A DNA stretch of 64,000 nucleotides, taken from Ziziphus jujuba. Taxonomy: Eukaryota; Streptophyta; Magnoliopsida; Rosales; Rhamnaceae. The notes beneath the pieces were generated by a model, which was given only the letters and a program-made list of their open reading frames with translations, made no database searches and was not told the DNA's origin. The position numbers and the translations under genes are program-made. The DNA is taken from the NCBI RefSeq assembly GCF_031755915.1, contig NC_083389.1, forward strand, positions 1,240,001 through 1,304,000, written 5' to 3'. Below are positions 1-11,376 of the stretch, piece by piece (the stretch's first letter is position 1; each line of letters begins with the position of its first letter).

Positions 1-1148
1 AAAATAAAATAAATCCTCACAATATTCACTCCCTCACGTGTTTCACTCAAACAAGGTCTCGACACTCGTGTTTGCACACTAGTTTCGGCTTTTACCCTCT
101 TTTAAGCTCTCACACTCTTGCCTTTTTCCACTCAATGAATTATCTCAAAGTTCTAATTAAAACACCCACAAAAAAGCAATTAGATCACTAGTATGTTTTA
201 ATTAAACTTATCAACAAAGCAGTAGCAAAAAGTAGGCAATACCGAAAGAATCCAACAAATCCTAATTTTTCGGCTTTCTGGACAAGAAAACACAAAATAA
301 TGGGAAAACATTGGAATTTTTGAAAACTGCACCAGATGGTAGTAGATTATGAATTCAAGAATAAAATTCCAGAGAAAGAAATTCAAATACGAACAAGAAT
401 CAAAGAGAACAAAATTATAGAAAAGTGTTGGTTGTTGTTCTTGTAATTCAAGTTTTGTATCAATTCCTTTATCTAATTTTAATCCAAATAATTTAAGCAC
501 CCAAAATCCAAATATCCAGCAGCAAAAATAATTCTCCAGTAACTCAAATATTGAATAAATAATAAAAAACCAGCAGCTCCAACAAATTTCTAGCAAACAA
601 ATCAAACTCCAACAAACCGAAATATTTTTTTTGCTTCTTTTTTTTTTGTTTTTTTTTTTTTGTATTTTATTTGGCTTTACCTTCGTTTTTTTTTTTCACT
701 CACAGAACATAAACAACTGCAGCAGCAAGAATAATTACCAAAATTGCAATTCCAACTCCAAAACAAACACCAAACCCGTGACCTCCAAATAAACAAAATG
801 TGCAGTTTTTTTTTTTTTTTTTTAAATGTTGCCACAAACGTTTTTTTTCTTGTTTTTTTTTTTTTTTTTTTTAATGTATGAATGCAAATATTTAAGACTA
901 AAACAGCAAAGAAAAATCAACAAAAACCAAATTAACAAGAACAATGATAAAAGACAACCAACAAACTAGGAAACAAAAATACGATAAAACTAGGAAATCC
1001 TAATTCAACTACGAATGAATTTTTTTTTTTTTTTTTAAGATGCTGAACGTGTATAGGATGGATGCAACATTAACCTAATGCTAAAATTGCAGAATAACAT
1101 AAAAACAAATAAAGCAAATAAAGATAGATCAAACCTGAACAAAATTTA

Positions 1149-1160
1149 GCTCTGATACCA
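1149..1160 (-). other. Primer-binding site of E1
   Basis: On the minus strand this reads TGGTATCAGAGC, the usual plant PBS complementary to the 3' end of initiator tRNA-Met. It lies 2 nt inside the LTR, as in the other copies of this family. Confidence 0.85.
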
Positions 1161-1162
1161 AA

Positions 1163-2308
1163 TGATACGAACCTAGGACGACCTGCTCCTAAACCCGTAT
1201 TATATTAGCCCGGATCTTGATTAAGTTCAAGTTCTAATGAAATGGACCTCAACCCCTAACCAACCTGTGGTTAGAAACCTTGGTATAATGTAGACGCCAC
1301 AATAGGGGATGGAAAACCTATTGATAAGTCAAGCTAAAACAACCAATTCTCTAATGGTGTTTTAGGTGTTCACAAAGAACAAAGAGATAATTAATCTCAC
1401 AAATATTTTCTTAATCAAATCAAAGTTTTTTTCTTATTGAAAAATAAGCCTTTAAATAGGCTTTGAAAGAAACAAAATAAACCCTAAAAAATTAATTCAA
1501 AACCGGACTCCTATAGGAATTAGGAAACTTGGCCGAATTCTAATATGTCCTAAACTAAGTTTCCTAAACTAAATTTGATTAATTAATTCCTTTATTTTGA
1601 ATTAGGAATTAATTAATTTACAATGGAAATAATAAATTAATAACTTTCCTAAACTTATTTGTCAACCAAATATATAAATAAAAACTAAAAAGTAATGGTA
1701 GTTTCCTAAAACAAAAAGTAGAATCAAATTAGGAAACTATAATACTAGCTTATTGACTAGGTTGACTTTGACCAATCTTTGACCAAATTGAGCTCCAAAT
1801 CAGTTTCTAGATGCTTTGTAGGGTGCCAAATAAGCTGAATATGAAGGCCCACACGTTTCCCATGCTTGGAAAAATAAGAAAAGGCTAATACAGTAAAATA
1901 CAGTAAAGCCAGCAAGCAATACAGCAAATTCGGCCAAATTGTTGAAGCTGTCCGTACAAGCCCTTTTTGATTGCATTTGAGGCTGCTTTAACTTGATTCC
2001 ATAACCTCTTAGGCATATGTATTGAACCCATAAAGCATTGGAACCATTTCATGCTTCTCGGACTCCAAAAATGTACCAAAACCGTCACCCGGGTTCGTAT
2101 CGGCTTCCACCACTTGGATGCTTAGAATAGGCTTTGTATCTTCAAGTATAGACAAGCTCTGTTGAGATTGATTACCCCCTGTATAAATACTCCCAGGTTG
2201 TCCTTAAATCTCTTAATTTGAACTCTTGTGATTGGCCTCGTCTTCATCCGTGTCGAGTCAGCACCCCAACGGGTTATCGGTTGAGCGGGCTCGGGCGGAA
2301 TCACATCA
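1163..2308 (-). repeat. 5' LTR of element E1
   Basis: The 1146-bp LTR starts TGATACGAACCTAGG and ends GGAATCACATCA on the plus strand, so it is TG...CA bounded. It matches the LTRs at 57709-58846 and 59050-60192 throughout. It carries the family TATA-like block (TTTAAATAGGC near 1453-1465) and an internal open stretch that corresponds to the C-terminal tail of the polyprotein. Confidence 0.9.
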
Positions 2309-2700
2309 CACGCCATATAAGTGGGTGTGGATACCTTTCCCTTGGGAGGCTTTTTCCTGTGACCCACCGTTGTTCTGGGGTCGGGAAGAGCAAAACCGTG
2401 CGGGCCGGGCCCAAAGCGGACAATATCGCAAGCGGGTGGTCTGGGCTGTTACAGAGGTATCAGAGCTAGTACCCGGATCGATGTGCCAGCGAGGACGCTG
2501 GGCCCTAAGGAGGGTGGATTGTAACATCTAACATCGGTTGGAAAGGGGAACAAAGCATGCCATATAAGTGGGTGTGGATACCTTTCCCTTGCAAGGCCTT
2601 TTCCTGTGACCCACCGTTGTTCTGGGGTCAGGAAGAGCAAAACCGTGTGGGCCGGGCCCAAAGCTGACAATATCACAAGCGGGTGGTCTGGGCTGTTACA
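2309..2700 (+). mobile_element. TRIM-type mini LTR element, 5' LTR truncated
   Basis: A tiny non-autonomous LTR element. The right LTR (2520-2700, 181 bp) starts TGTAACATCTAACATCGG and ends GGGCTGTTACA. The left LTR (2309-2453) is the same sequence without its first about 40 bp, removed to the far side of E1. The interior is only 66 bp: a PBS-like GGTATCAGAGC right after the left LTR and a purine tract (AAGGAGGGTGGA) right before the right LTR. It has no coding capacity. This LTR type is widespread in dicot genomes. It lacks the 5S-like segment of Cassandra, so I do not assign it to that family. Confidence 0.85.
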
Positions 2701-2882
2701 AATTTGTAATCGAATGAGCATGTAATTATGAGAAAAAATATCTTTATTATGGATTAAAGCTTTATTGTGACATTAGTTTTTGTCACTTAACCTTCCTCTT
2801 TTTGTCATTGTATGTACACATTTTATTACCAATATAGTTGTAGGAATCAGTCAAACTTATCCATCAGTGACAATACATACAA
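2701..2882. other. AT-rich repeat DNA, left part of a disrupted unit
   Basis: Non-coding, with repeated TTTGTCAC/GTGACA motifs like those in 6080-8512. It is probably the left side of the same repeat unit, separated from it by the solo LTR at 2883-6079. I see no gene. Confidence 0.4.
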
Positions 2883-3651
2883 TGCCAGGACCCGCCCCGG
2901 GAATCCTCCCAGGATCTCCCGAGTGGTCCCGCCTGATGAAACTCCACTGGACAATCCTTAAAGGATATCCAATGGAACCTCACTTAAAACGTGGACAACT
3001 GAACACAAGCATTATCAATAATACCTCAATATATAGATTAAAAAAAAAAAAACCACAACAACATAACTATACATAAGGTCAATACTATGTCCAAAATTAG
3101 ATCAGAGCATTCTAAAAGTATTTGTAAAATGTAGAAGAATAGCTGATGCAAACAAGTCTCAAAGGATAAAGATAAATAGAGAAAGATAAGTATTGCTGTT
3201 GCGGTGGAAAGTACGCAATAACAAGCGATGCGCTAGGTAGACTGCTACTAACTGCCTGGGCCTAGGGGAACAAATTTAAAATGAATAAAACATGAGATAA
3301 AGAAATCTTAATGGGTGACATAGTATAATAGAAAAATAATAATGTATTTCCGTAATACTTTATCTTAAGACCTCTCGTCCCACTCGTTTGAAAAGTTCCC
3401 CGTTTAAAGATTATTTCGTAAAATCCAAACTTGTACCCTAATATAATATCATAAAATTGATGCTCAAAGGTGTAAAGCGGACGATCAATATAATATTATA
3501 AAATATCTTAGTCAAGATATAAGTATTAAGCATAAAATAGTATAAACACAATTTCACAAAATAATTATGAAAGTGTACTAATAACCACCATATTGGAAAA
3601 CCAACAATATACTCAAAACATATACAATGTACCATTTGATGTACCAAACTG

Positions 3652-3893
3652 TAACCCATGAGATATACCCACCTCACGATCCTTAATATAGGAAAGGCAT
3701 CGTGGAAATACTAAACCGTCGAGATGTACCCAACCTCATGGTCTGTGGCAATAAATAACTTGTGCGATGAATCAAACCTCACGGTATCGTGCCAATGATA
3801 AACCCGTGGGATAAACCCAACCTCTCGGTCCGTGGCAATAAATAACCTGTGGGATGAACCCAACCTCATGGAACCGTGGCAAACCCAGCATGC
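3652..3893. repeat. Minisatellite, about 43-bp unit
   Basis: Four to five imperfect units built around CCCAACCTCATGGTCCGTGGCAA followed by ATAAATAACCTGTGGGATGA. Units diverge by about a fifth from each other. It sits inside the solo LTR at 2883-6079. Confidence 0.7.
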
Positions 3894-4628
3894 TGTAATA
3901 TAATACTGAACCGAAACTCTGGTAATATATGGTCCATTAATTAAAAATAACCAATAAAGTATCCTTAAAACAATCTTGTAACATCATATATACTTTTCCA
4001 ACAATACTGTATCATAAATAATACTTTAACATTCAAATTCAACCGCTTATTTAAATATTTCAAAATTTTCAAATCATCGTATCATAAACCAATTTTAAGC
4101 ACATAAAATTATAAAATATTTGAATAGGCTTAAAATCATATAATTTTCAATCTGCTTTCTCAAATCAATTAATTTCCAAAATGATTTAAAACCTCAATTC
4201 AAATACCAAGATATTTAAATACCACAAGTTCATTTATGAACTCATTAGAATTGGAAATCATTTAAAATATTGTCAAAGGTCACATAAAATGATAACACAT
4301 GTATGTGGAAGCAGATATTTATATATGCATAAAACAAACATTTCAATTAAGTGGTATATACTTAAAATATTCGAAGCACATATATATTATACTATATACC
4401 TAAAATATTTTAAAATAATATAACCATTCACAGTACTGTAGATGCTCACTCCTGCTTCCCTACAGGACCGCCTCTAGATTCAACCCGAGTGTCTGTAATA
4501 TTATAAAAACATTTCTCAGGCTCCAACAACTAAACCAAAGACATTTATGGACATCAAATGTCTCAAATAATTTATACCACTATAAAATTTCATAAATTGG
4601 ACACCAAACGGTCCAATTATACTGTGCA

Positions 4629-5035
4629 TAGGAATGGCAATTTGCCTCGCATGGCCCGACAACCAGGGTGCACCACCCCTAATGGGATGGTTTTTCCCCA
4701 AAAAATCGGGATTACAGGGCGGGCTCGGGCCAAAGGTTTAAAACCTGTATCGAGGACGGGCCGGGGACAAGGAATAAATACTCTGGCTCGAACTTGGCTC
4801 GATATTTTTGTTGCATTAAAAAAAATTTATATAAATTTTTCAAAAAAAATTATATGAATGATAAAAAAAAAAAGTAGGGAAAACCACCCCGTCCCGTCCC
4901 TGATTAGGGAATCCCCGTCCCCCACCCTGCTTATAAAGAAACGGGGAAAACCGCAGGGATGGGATAGAAAATTCCTTGTAGAGATGGGGATGGAATTTTA
5001 AAAACCGGCCCCACCCCCTCCCGTTGACATTCCTA
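4629..5035. mobile_element. hAT-type MITE
   Basis: A 407-bp non-coding insertion. The left end is TAGGAATGGCAATTTGCC; the right end read backwards is TAGGAATGTCAACGGGAG, giving short imperfect terminal inverted repeats. It is flanked by 8-bp duplications ACTGTGCA (4621-4628) and ACTGCGCA (5036-5043) with one mismatch. An 8-bp TSD and this terminal sequence fit non-autonomous hAT elements. The interior has the GC-rich runs (CCCGTCCC, GGGATGGGAT) typical of this class. It has no transposase. Confidence 0.8.
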
Positions 5036-6079
5036 ACTGCGCACCCTTAGGATTTGATACCCAAAATTTCGGCCTTTCATCCAAAGGCTAATCTTTCAAA
5101 ATTCAACCTTCTAATGGGTCCTAATAATATTTAATTTCACTAATCCAACTTCAATTTTTTCCAATTTGACCAATTTTGTCCAAATAGAGTCCGAATTTAT
5201 CTGGTATTTAACTAATTAGCCTAAGAATGCAAAAATTATCGAACGATGTCCACAATTCACAAACTTTATATCTATGGAAAGCCCAAGAGATAAGGAATGC
5301 AATGGTGTACTCACCTTGGTCCAAAAGTGTCACTGGTGGCCCAAAAACTCATCGCAATACTCGGCCGAACTCCACATTGACGTATCTCTCAAACAGTGAG
5401 GAATCTTGTCAAATGGACCACAGAAATGAGTTCAGAGGATCCCAAAATGGTGGGATATGTGCATAGCTTGGCCTGAAAATGCCAAAAAATGGCCAAACAG
5501 CCAAAAAATGCCAAACAGCCACTGCAGGCTTCAAACGGCCAATCCTTGCGCATCGGCCAATGGTTTGGCCTAAAATTTGGCTGGTGAGGTTGCCCTATGT
5601 GGGTAAGGAGGTTTTTCAGTGTGTACATAAGGAGGGTGGCTGGAATTGGGCAAAATGGTGATGACCTAGTTAGGCGTAAAACGGGTTCAAAACAACCCGA
5701 TTAGGATCTGTGGGTTTGGAGAGAAATTTCTTGGGTTTGGGTGACAAAATGGGTATTTTGGAACTTATTTCCTGCTGGACACACTTTCCACCATTTATAT
5801 AAAGCCTTGAGTCACTAACAGATGAAAATTTGGGACTGGTTTGGACACTAATATAAAATTGATATTTGAAATTTTACAGAACCATAACTTTTTATTCGTA
5901 ACTCAGAATTTGGTGTGCTACCAGTCTATGAACTCGTATCAGCGAGCTCTACACAATGGTACATTAGTTAAACCAAAAATCGTATCCATAGAAAAAGTCA
6001 ACTTAGACCCACATACTGTTCACTTGGTCAAACCTGGTCAAACTTGTACAACAAGGGTATTTTGGTACGGATTGTTACA

Positions 6080-7884
6080 TACAGTCAGCTGACAAAATAT
6101 TATTTGTCACTTAAACCATCAGTGGCACATTTGATTTGTCATTTAAAATGTTAATGACACATTTGATTTGTCTTTGAGCCTTTCCAATGACAAGTAAACA
6201 ACTTTTTTTCACCGACTTGTTATGATATGACATAAACCATGGTAAAGTTATTCAATTTGTCACCGAAACTACTTTTTTTATTTGCTGACAATTGTTTTGT
6301 AACTAAAAATAATATACCAATTATCAATTTTATTTGATAAAAAAAGTTTTTATTAGATCTTACTAATTAATTATAGTGTCGTTAATTGCCATTTACAAAT
6401 ATAAAATGACACTTCTGAAATGCAATTAACATAAAAGAATAGTACTTTATTAAACATTTATCTAGTACTAAAAAATTCATTAAACACAAACTAATACTAA
6501 TATAATGTGTATGAAATACAATAAGATTACATTAAAAGGAAAATATAAACAAAAACAGTTTGTAATTCTAGGGAAAAATATATATATATATATATATACA
6601 AGATCGTTGCCTGTACCCACTAAATCTTTACAATCTCCATGTTCCAATGCAGTTCATCAATATATTCTCCAAGGATCCTACATTATAAAAAAATGAATCA
6701 TTTAGTAAAAATCTAATTTAATTAGCAAGGAGAAAACAACAAGATCAAGATTTCCTAAGTTCCTATAAGTTGGCAATCCTTTACCTATAAAGCATTCCCA
6801 CCTCTTCTTCAATGTGGGTCAATCTAGTCCCATTCCATTTGTCTTTTACCTTTTCCAAGGGATTAATCATATCATGTTATTACAGAAAAAGTGTGAAAGT
6901 TTCAGCTTATATTACTATATATGCACTTGAACATATATATATTTTTGTATACTATGCAAGGTGTACCAAATACAGTAAGCTTACGCTAAAAGGCAAAAAA
7001 TAAAGAAAAACATTCTCTATTTCTAAGGGGAAAAGACATGATTGTTGCCTATACCATCTAACTAATGTCTATCTCCATCTTCCAAAGTAGCAATCATCTC
7101 CAAAGATCCTAAATAATAAAAAATTTAATTAAATATATAGGGCATATATAATTGACCTTTTTCATTAACGATGTTTCTTGACCATGTTCCTCAAAATCAT
7201 TGAGCTAAACATACTCAATTACATCTAGTCAATTACATCTAGAGCTAACAACATATATATATAGTCAAGGTAAAGAAATGAATTAAGCTTGGAGAAAACC
7301 AATAACAAAAGCATACAATATCATGCATTGAGTACTATCATATACAGTTGGCAGTATATTTGAATGAAACTTTCATTCTCATTTCAAGAAAAATCACAGT
7401 TCAAAAAAGGCAAAATCTTAAATAATCAATAATAATGGATAAATCATTTACGAAATTGAAGCCTCAGAAGGGAGTAACAACTTATTGAGCGTAATTTGTT
7501 CAACAGTGGTAGCCGGTGACCGTAAACTTTGCTTGAAATGTGCTGTGAGAGTGGGCTCCTTCATACTTTGCAAACGAGCATATTTTGAGCCAATTTGAGC
7601 TTCGATTCGACGGTGATCGAACTTAAATAGTGATCACCTGAGTTCAGCTCTTCTTGAGCACGTCGGGTAGTCATTTGTAGTATTCTCACCATGATTAAGT
7701 CACTAGTAGACTAGGCTTGGCGGCTGAGGCAGCAGTGTGGTGGATCAGCATCGAGATTAGAGTGATTTTCTAGTGGAAGTCCAGCCTGCATGGGTTTTGT
7801 AAAGCATCGAGGTTGCTGGCTGGAGAAGAAGAAAGCTTCATCGAAGGGGGTGTCCTATTTTTTTTAATATTTATATTTAAATTA
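6080..7884. other. AT-rich repeat DNA with no recognisable gene
   Basis: This holds many GTGACA/TTTGTCA motifs in both orientations, an AT dinucleotide run near 6578-6600, and two similar segments about 430 bp apart near 6505-6700 and 6940-7100 (both read ...AAATACA.TAAG.TTAC.CTAAAAGG). The part from about 7440 to 7850 is less AT-rich and unlike its surroundings. I could not assign it to a protein in any frame. No gene can be supported. Confidence 0.4.
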
Positions 7885-8512
7885 GTTACAAGAAATATTT
7901 GTCACCATTGTCATCACACAAATTAAAAACGTTTTCCCTCCAAAGAGCAATTAGTTACAAATATAGGTGACAAACTAAGAATTTATCACTAATTAAATGA
8001 CCAAATCATTAAATGTAATAACGAAAATTTTTGCCACTAATCGCCTATATAAACTGACAAGTTTTCATTTGTCACAGTAGTATTTAAAGTTATCTGTGCC
8101 ATCTAATATCTTTTCACCGTTATCTATTTTGTAAAATTAGTTACAAAGGTAAAATATTTGTCACCATTGACGTCAAATAAATTAAAAAAAAAAAAAATAG
8201 TGCCTTCAATTGGCAATTAGTTACAAATGTAAGTGACAAAGTAAGAATTTATCGTTAATTAAATGATCCAATCATTAAATGTGACAAAGAAAATTTTTAT
8301 CACCAATTGCCGATATAAACTGATAGATTTTTATTTGTCAAAGTAGTATCTAAAGTTATCTACAATACCCAATATCTTAAAATTAGTTACAAACATAAAA
8401 TTTTTGTCACTATTAACCCCAAGTAAAGTCAAAAACAATTTGCCTCCAAACTGTAAAGGGTAATTAGTTACAAAAGTAGTTGACCACGTAAGAATTTATC
8501 ACTAATTAAATG
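7885..8512. repeat. Tandem repeat, about 245-bp unit, 2.6 copies
   Basis: Units begin near 7885, 8136 and 8381. Each contains TTAGTTACAA..., TTTGTCACCATT, GACAAA.TAAGAATTTATC and ACTAATTAAATGA in the same order. The third copy is cut at 8512 by plastid rRNA sequence. Such internally repeated GTGACA-rich DNA resembles the subterminal region of a large DNA transposon, but no terminal inverted repeat is visible, so the class stays open. Confidence 0.65.
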
Positions 8513-8865
8513 ACCCTACTAGACTCTCTCCATCTAGGGTGCAACACTCCACCGCTTTGCCTAGCAGTACAACGCTTATATTGCTCTCCCATAAACCCAT
8601 TTTCATGGTTTAGGATACTCCCATTTAGCTCGCCGCTGCTATGGGAATCGCTTTTGCTTTCCTTTCCTCTGGCTATTAAGATGTTTCAGTTTGCAAGGTT
8701 GTCTCTTGCCTACCCATGGATTCAGCAGCAGTTTGAAAGGTTGATCTATTCAGGAATCTCCGGATGTACGCTTATTTTCAACTCCCCGAAGCATTTCATC
8801 ATTTATTACGCCCTTCCTTATCTCTAGGTGCCTAGGTATCCACTGTAAGCCTTTCCTCGTTTGAA
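8513..8865 (-). pseudogene. rrn23: Plastid 23S rRNA gene, 5' fragment (NUPT)
   Basis: Read on the minus strand, this is the first about 350 nt of the plastid large-subunit rRNA, beginning TTCAAACGAGGAAAGGCTTA, the mature 5' end. Recognisable segments follow in order, including GGAAAGAAAGCAAAAGCGATT-like sequence (with changes) and the CTAGATGG block at the cut. The gene stops at about 8513, where nuclear tandem-repeat DNA begins, so roughly seven eighths of the gene is missing. Scattered substitutions, mostly transitions, mark it as a dead nuclear copy. It is not a functional rRNA gene. Confidence 0.9.
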
Positions 8866-9440
8866 CCTCGGCCTTAACTTTAACGCTGTGCCATCCCCTA
8901 AGGTGCTGCTAAATGGGAGGATCTTATCAACGTCCATGAATGTAAAATCATAGCATAGATTGAATTGCTGGATTAGAAAAATTGGGTGCTATCATATAGC
9001 TTTGTATCGGCTAAGTTCACGAGTTGGAGATAAGCGGACTCAAACCGCTGACATCCGTCATAGGGTAAACCACCGCCTCTCAGGCTCTAGGCTGATTCTA
9101 CCATAGAGGCCAATGATAGACAATAACTCCTTCCCGAACACAGCTTACAACTTTAATTGTACTATGCTCTCCAAAGAGCAATTCTTCTCGAAATCTTAAA
9201 AGTTGCTGAGTTGGAAGCCAATTCTAACTAAGGATTCTTGTGGTTCCGGAAGATCTAGCTATAGGAGAACCAAGAACAGAGAGCTTTCCCCCTTTTTCCA
9301 CCTGACTCTTTGGTTTTAAGAATGCTGGTTTTAAGAATGAGTCATTGCCCTTCTCCGACCCTTACTGTCTAACCTGAAAGCTGAAAGCTAATGCATTCCA
9401 CTTATTGAAAAGGGTTCTATGATCGGTTCGCGATCCCTGG
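8866..9440 (-). pseudogene. trnA-UGC: Plastid trnA-UGC 3' exon, part of its intron, and trnA-rrn23 spacer (NUPT)
   Basis: Directly upstream of the rrn23 fragment in the native plastid order. 8866-9024 is the trnA-rrn23 spacer. 9025-9060 reads on the minus strand as the 3' half of tRNA-Ala ending in CTTATCTCCA, with one change in the T loop (TTTGAGTCC for TTCGAGTCC). 9061-9440 is the adjoining part of the trnA group II intron. The 5' exon with the anticodon and most of the intron are absent, because the plastid homology breaks at about 9440 and jumps to atpB. It cannot encode a tRNA. Confidence 0.85.
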
Positions 9441-10567
9441 AGAAACTCACACAACATCTTCTATTCATACATCTATGCCTGCCTTTATATAATTAGATAT
9501 AGAATTATGGATTTTGGAAATAGGAATTAAAGTAGTAAATCTTTTAGCCCCTTATCGCCATGGAGGAAAAATAGGACTATTCAGGGGAGCGGGAGTGGGC
9601 AAAACAGTACTCATTATGGAATTGATCAACAACATTGCCAAAGTTCATAGGGGGTGTATCCGTATTTGGCGGAGTAGGTGAACGTACTCATGAAGGCAAT
9701 GATCTATACATAGAAATGAAAGAATCTGGAATAATTAATGAAAAAAATATTTCAGAATCAATAGTAGCACTAGTCTACAGTCACATGAATGAACCGCCGA
9801 GAGCACATATGAGAGTTGGTTTAACTGCCCTAACTATGGCGGAATATTTCCGAGATGTTAATGAACAAGACATACTTCTATTTATTAACAATATCTTTTA
9901 TTTTGTCCAAGCACGATCAAAAGTATCAGCCTTGCTAGGTAGAATGCCCTCCACTGTGGGATATCAACCCACTATTAGAACCAAAATGGGTTCTTTATAG
10001 GAAATAATTACTTCTACCAAAGAGGGGTCCATAACTTCTATTCAAGCAGTTTATGTACCCATGGACGATTTGATTGATCCCACTCTGACCACAGCATTTG
10101 TACATTTAGATACTACTACCGTACTATCAAAAGGATTGGCTGCCAAAGGTATCTATCCAGTAGTAAATCCTTTAGATTCAACGACAACTATGCTTCAACC
10201 TTGGATCGTTGGTGGAGAACATTATGAAACTGCGTAAAGAGTTAAACAAACCTTACAATGTTACAAAGAACTTCAGGACATTATAGCTATCCTTGGGTTG
10301 GACGAATTATCCGAAGAAGATCGCCTAACCATAGCATGAGCATGAAAAATTGAGCGTTTCCTATCACAACCCTTTTTCGTAGCAAATGTATTTACCGGTT
10401 CACCAAGGAAATATGTTGGTCTAGCAAAAACGATTAAAGGATTTAAGTCGATCCTTTCTAGCAAATTAGATGATCTCCCTGAACAGGTTTTTTATTTGGT
10501 AGGTAACATCGACGACGCTACTGCAAAGGCTACGAACTTAGAAACAGAGAGCAAATTGAAGAAATGA
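9441..10567 (+). pseudogene. atpB: Plastid atpB, 5'-truncated (ATP synthase CF1 beta)
   Basis: Nuclear copy of the gene for the catalytic beta subunit of chloroplast ATP synthase, lacking about the first quarter. The P-loop GAGVGKT is visible at about 9579-9600 and the downstream MNEPP.A and VGYQP blocks follow. The reading frame is destroyed: a stop replaces Gln near 9513, a 1-nt insertion near 9650 shifts the frame, and stops follow at 9998, near 10236 and twice near 10340. Several stops are CAA/CGA to TAA/TGA transitions. The end (KLKK, then stop at 10565-10567) overlaps the atpE start by 4 nt as in plastids. The fragment is fused at 9441 to trnA-intron DNA, which is not its plastid neighbour. 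Confidence 0.93.
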
Positions 10568-10947
10568 CCTTAAATCTTTGAGTACTGACCCCGAATCGAA
10601 TTGTTTGGGATTCAAAAGTGAAAGAAATTATTTTATCTACTAATAGTGGACAAATCCGCATATTACCAAACCACATGCCTATTACCACAGCTCTAGATAT
10701 CGGTATTTTGAGAATACGCCTTAACGACCAATGGTTAACGATGGCTCTAATGGGTGATTTTGAGATCACTATTTTAGTAAATGATGCAGAGAAGGGTAGT
10801 GACATTGATCCACAAGAAGCTCAGAAAACTCTTGAAATAGCGGAAGCTAACTTGAGTAAAGCCGAAGGCAAGAGACAAACAATTGAAACAAATCTCACTC
10901 TCAGACGAGCTAGGACACTAGTAGAGGCTATCAATGTGATATTGTAA
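10564..10947 (+). pseudogene. atpE: Plastid atpE (ATP synthase CF1 epsilon)
   Basis: Nearly full-length copy of the epsilon subunit gene, which in chloroplasts regulates CF1. The native ATG at 10564 overlaps the atpB stop. Codon 6 is TGA where plants have Cys (TGT), so translation from the native start would end at once. From 10618 the frame is open for 109 codons to a stop at 10945-10947. Compared with the usual protein, about six residues around GGFARIGNNEIT are missing, leaving GDFEIT, so there is an in-frame deletion near 10757. It is a decayed NUPT copy and I see nothing that would express it. Confidence 0.92.
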
Positions 10948-11127
10948 CGAATAAGCAAAATATGGTGTATAACAGAAGTTCTGTTTATGCACCTTATTTT
11001 GTTTGCTTCTACCATTGAAATTGAATAAGAATCAAATATAATCAAGAAGAATAAGATACAAAATCAATAAAAGAGCATGAGTAGAAAAATGTATTAGAGA
11101 CTATTCACGCAGGTATCGAATAAGTTC

Positions 11128-11200
11128 TACCTACTATTGGATTTGAACTAATGACTCCCATCGTCTAAAAGCAATACTCTAACCACTAAGTTAAGTAGGT
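11128..11200 (-). pseudogene. trnM-CAU: Plastid trnM-CAU remnant with altered anticodon
   Basis: A 73-nt elongator tRNA-Met sequence, opposite in strand to atpE as in plastids. On the minus strand it begins ACCTACTTAA and ends AATAGTAGGTA, so the acceptor stem still pairs. The anticodon loop has changed from TTTCATAC to TTTTAGAC, so CAU is lost and the triplet in its place is UAG. The anticodon stem also has changes. It is not expected to work as a tRNA-Met. Confidence 0.88.
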
Positions 11201-11376
11201 CATTTATCATCACAAAGAGAAACAAGTGTGACCTATCGCATTGATAGATTATAAACGGATTATTTTTAATAATAAGCAATACCAATCAAACGAATCAAAG
11301 AGATATGATGTTGGATCATGTAATATTCATCTTGACAAGAAATTATATACATGATAAAATATGTATCACAAGCATA

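Larger units (their letters stand above)
1..2308 (-). mobile_element. Ty3/gypsy element E1, 5' end only
   Basis: Minus-strand LTR retrotransposon that runs off the left edge. Reading on the minus strand, it holds a complete 5' LTR (2308 to 1163), a primer-binding site at 1160-1149 and the whole A/T-tract leader (1148 to 1). Comparison with the same leader at 45664-46787 puts the gag start codon about 20 bases outside the window. No coding sequence of E1 is therefore visible, and small open frames in 1-1148 are chance frames in leader DNA. The element inserted into a TRIM LTR: sequence from 2309 on (CACGCCATATAAG) matches the interior of the second TRIM LTR. Whether E1 is autonomous cannot be judged from here. 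Confidence 0.85.
2883..6079. repeat. 3.2-kb solo LTR of a different retrotransposon family
   Basis: Bounded by TG (TGCCAGGACCCGCCCCGG) and CA (GATTGTTACA), with flanking 5-mers TACAA (2878-2882) and TACAG (6080-6084) that would be a TSD with one change. It has no PBS, PPT or coding region, so a solo LTR of a large-LTR element is the simplest reading. The start resembles LTRs of plant Ty3 elements beginning with a CAGGACCCGCC box, but I do not name the family. A minisatellite (3652-3893) and a hAT MITE (4629-5035) lie inside. Without the MITE the LTR is about 2.8 kb. Short ORFs here have no recognisable product. Confidence 0.6.

Noticed and set aside
198..605. 135-codon minus-strand frame and similar frames at 63197-63466 and 31686-31937
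   Set aside because: They lie in the non-coding leader of the Ty3 elements, are low-complexity and hydrophobic, and are not conserved in frame between copies.
2309..2700. Simple tandem duplication
   Set aside because: PBS-like and PPT-like sequences between the copies and TG...CA ends show two LTRs of a TRIM.
7885..8512. CRISPR-like or satellite array
   Set aside because: Only 2.6 long diverged units without spacers of constant size, in plant nuclear DNA.
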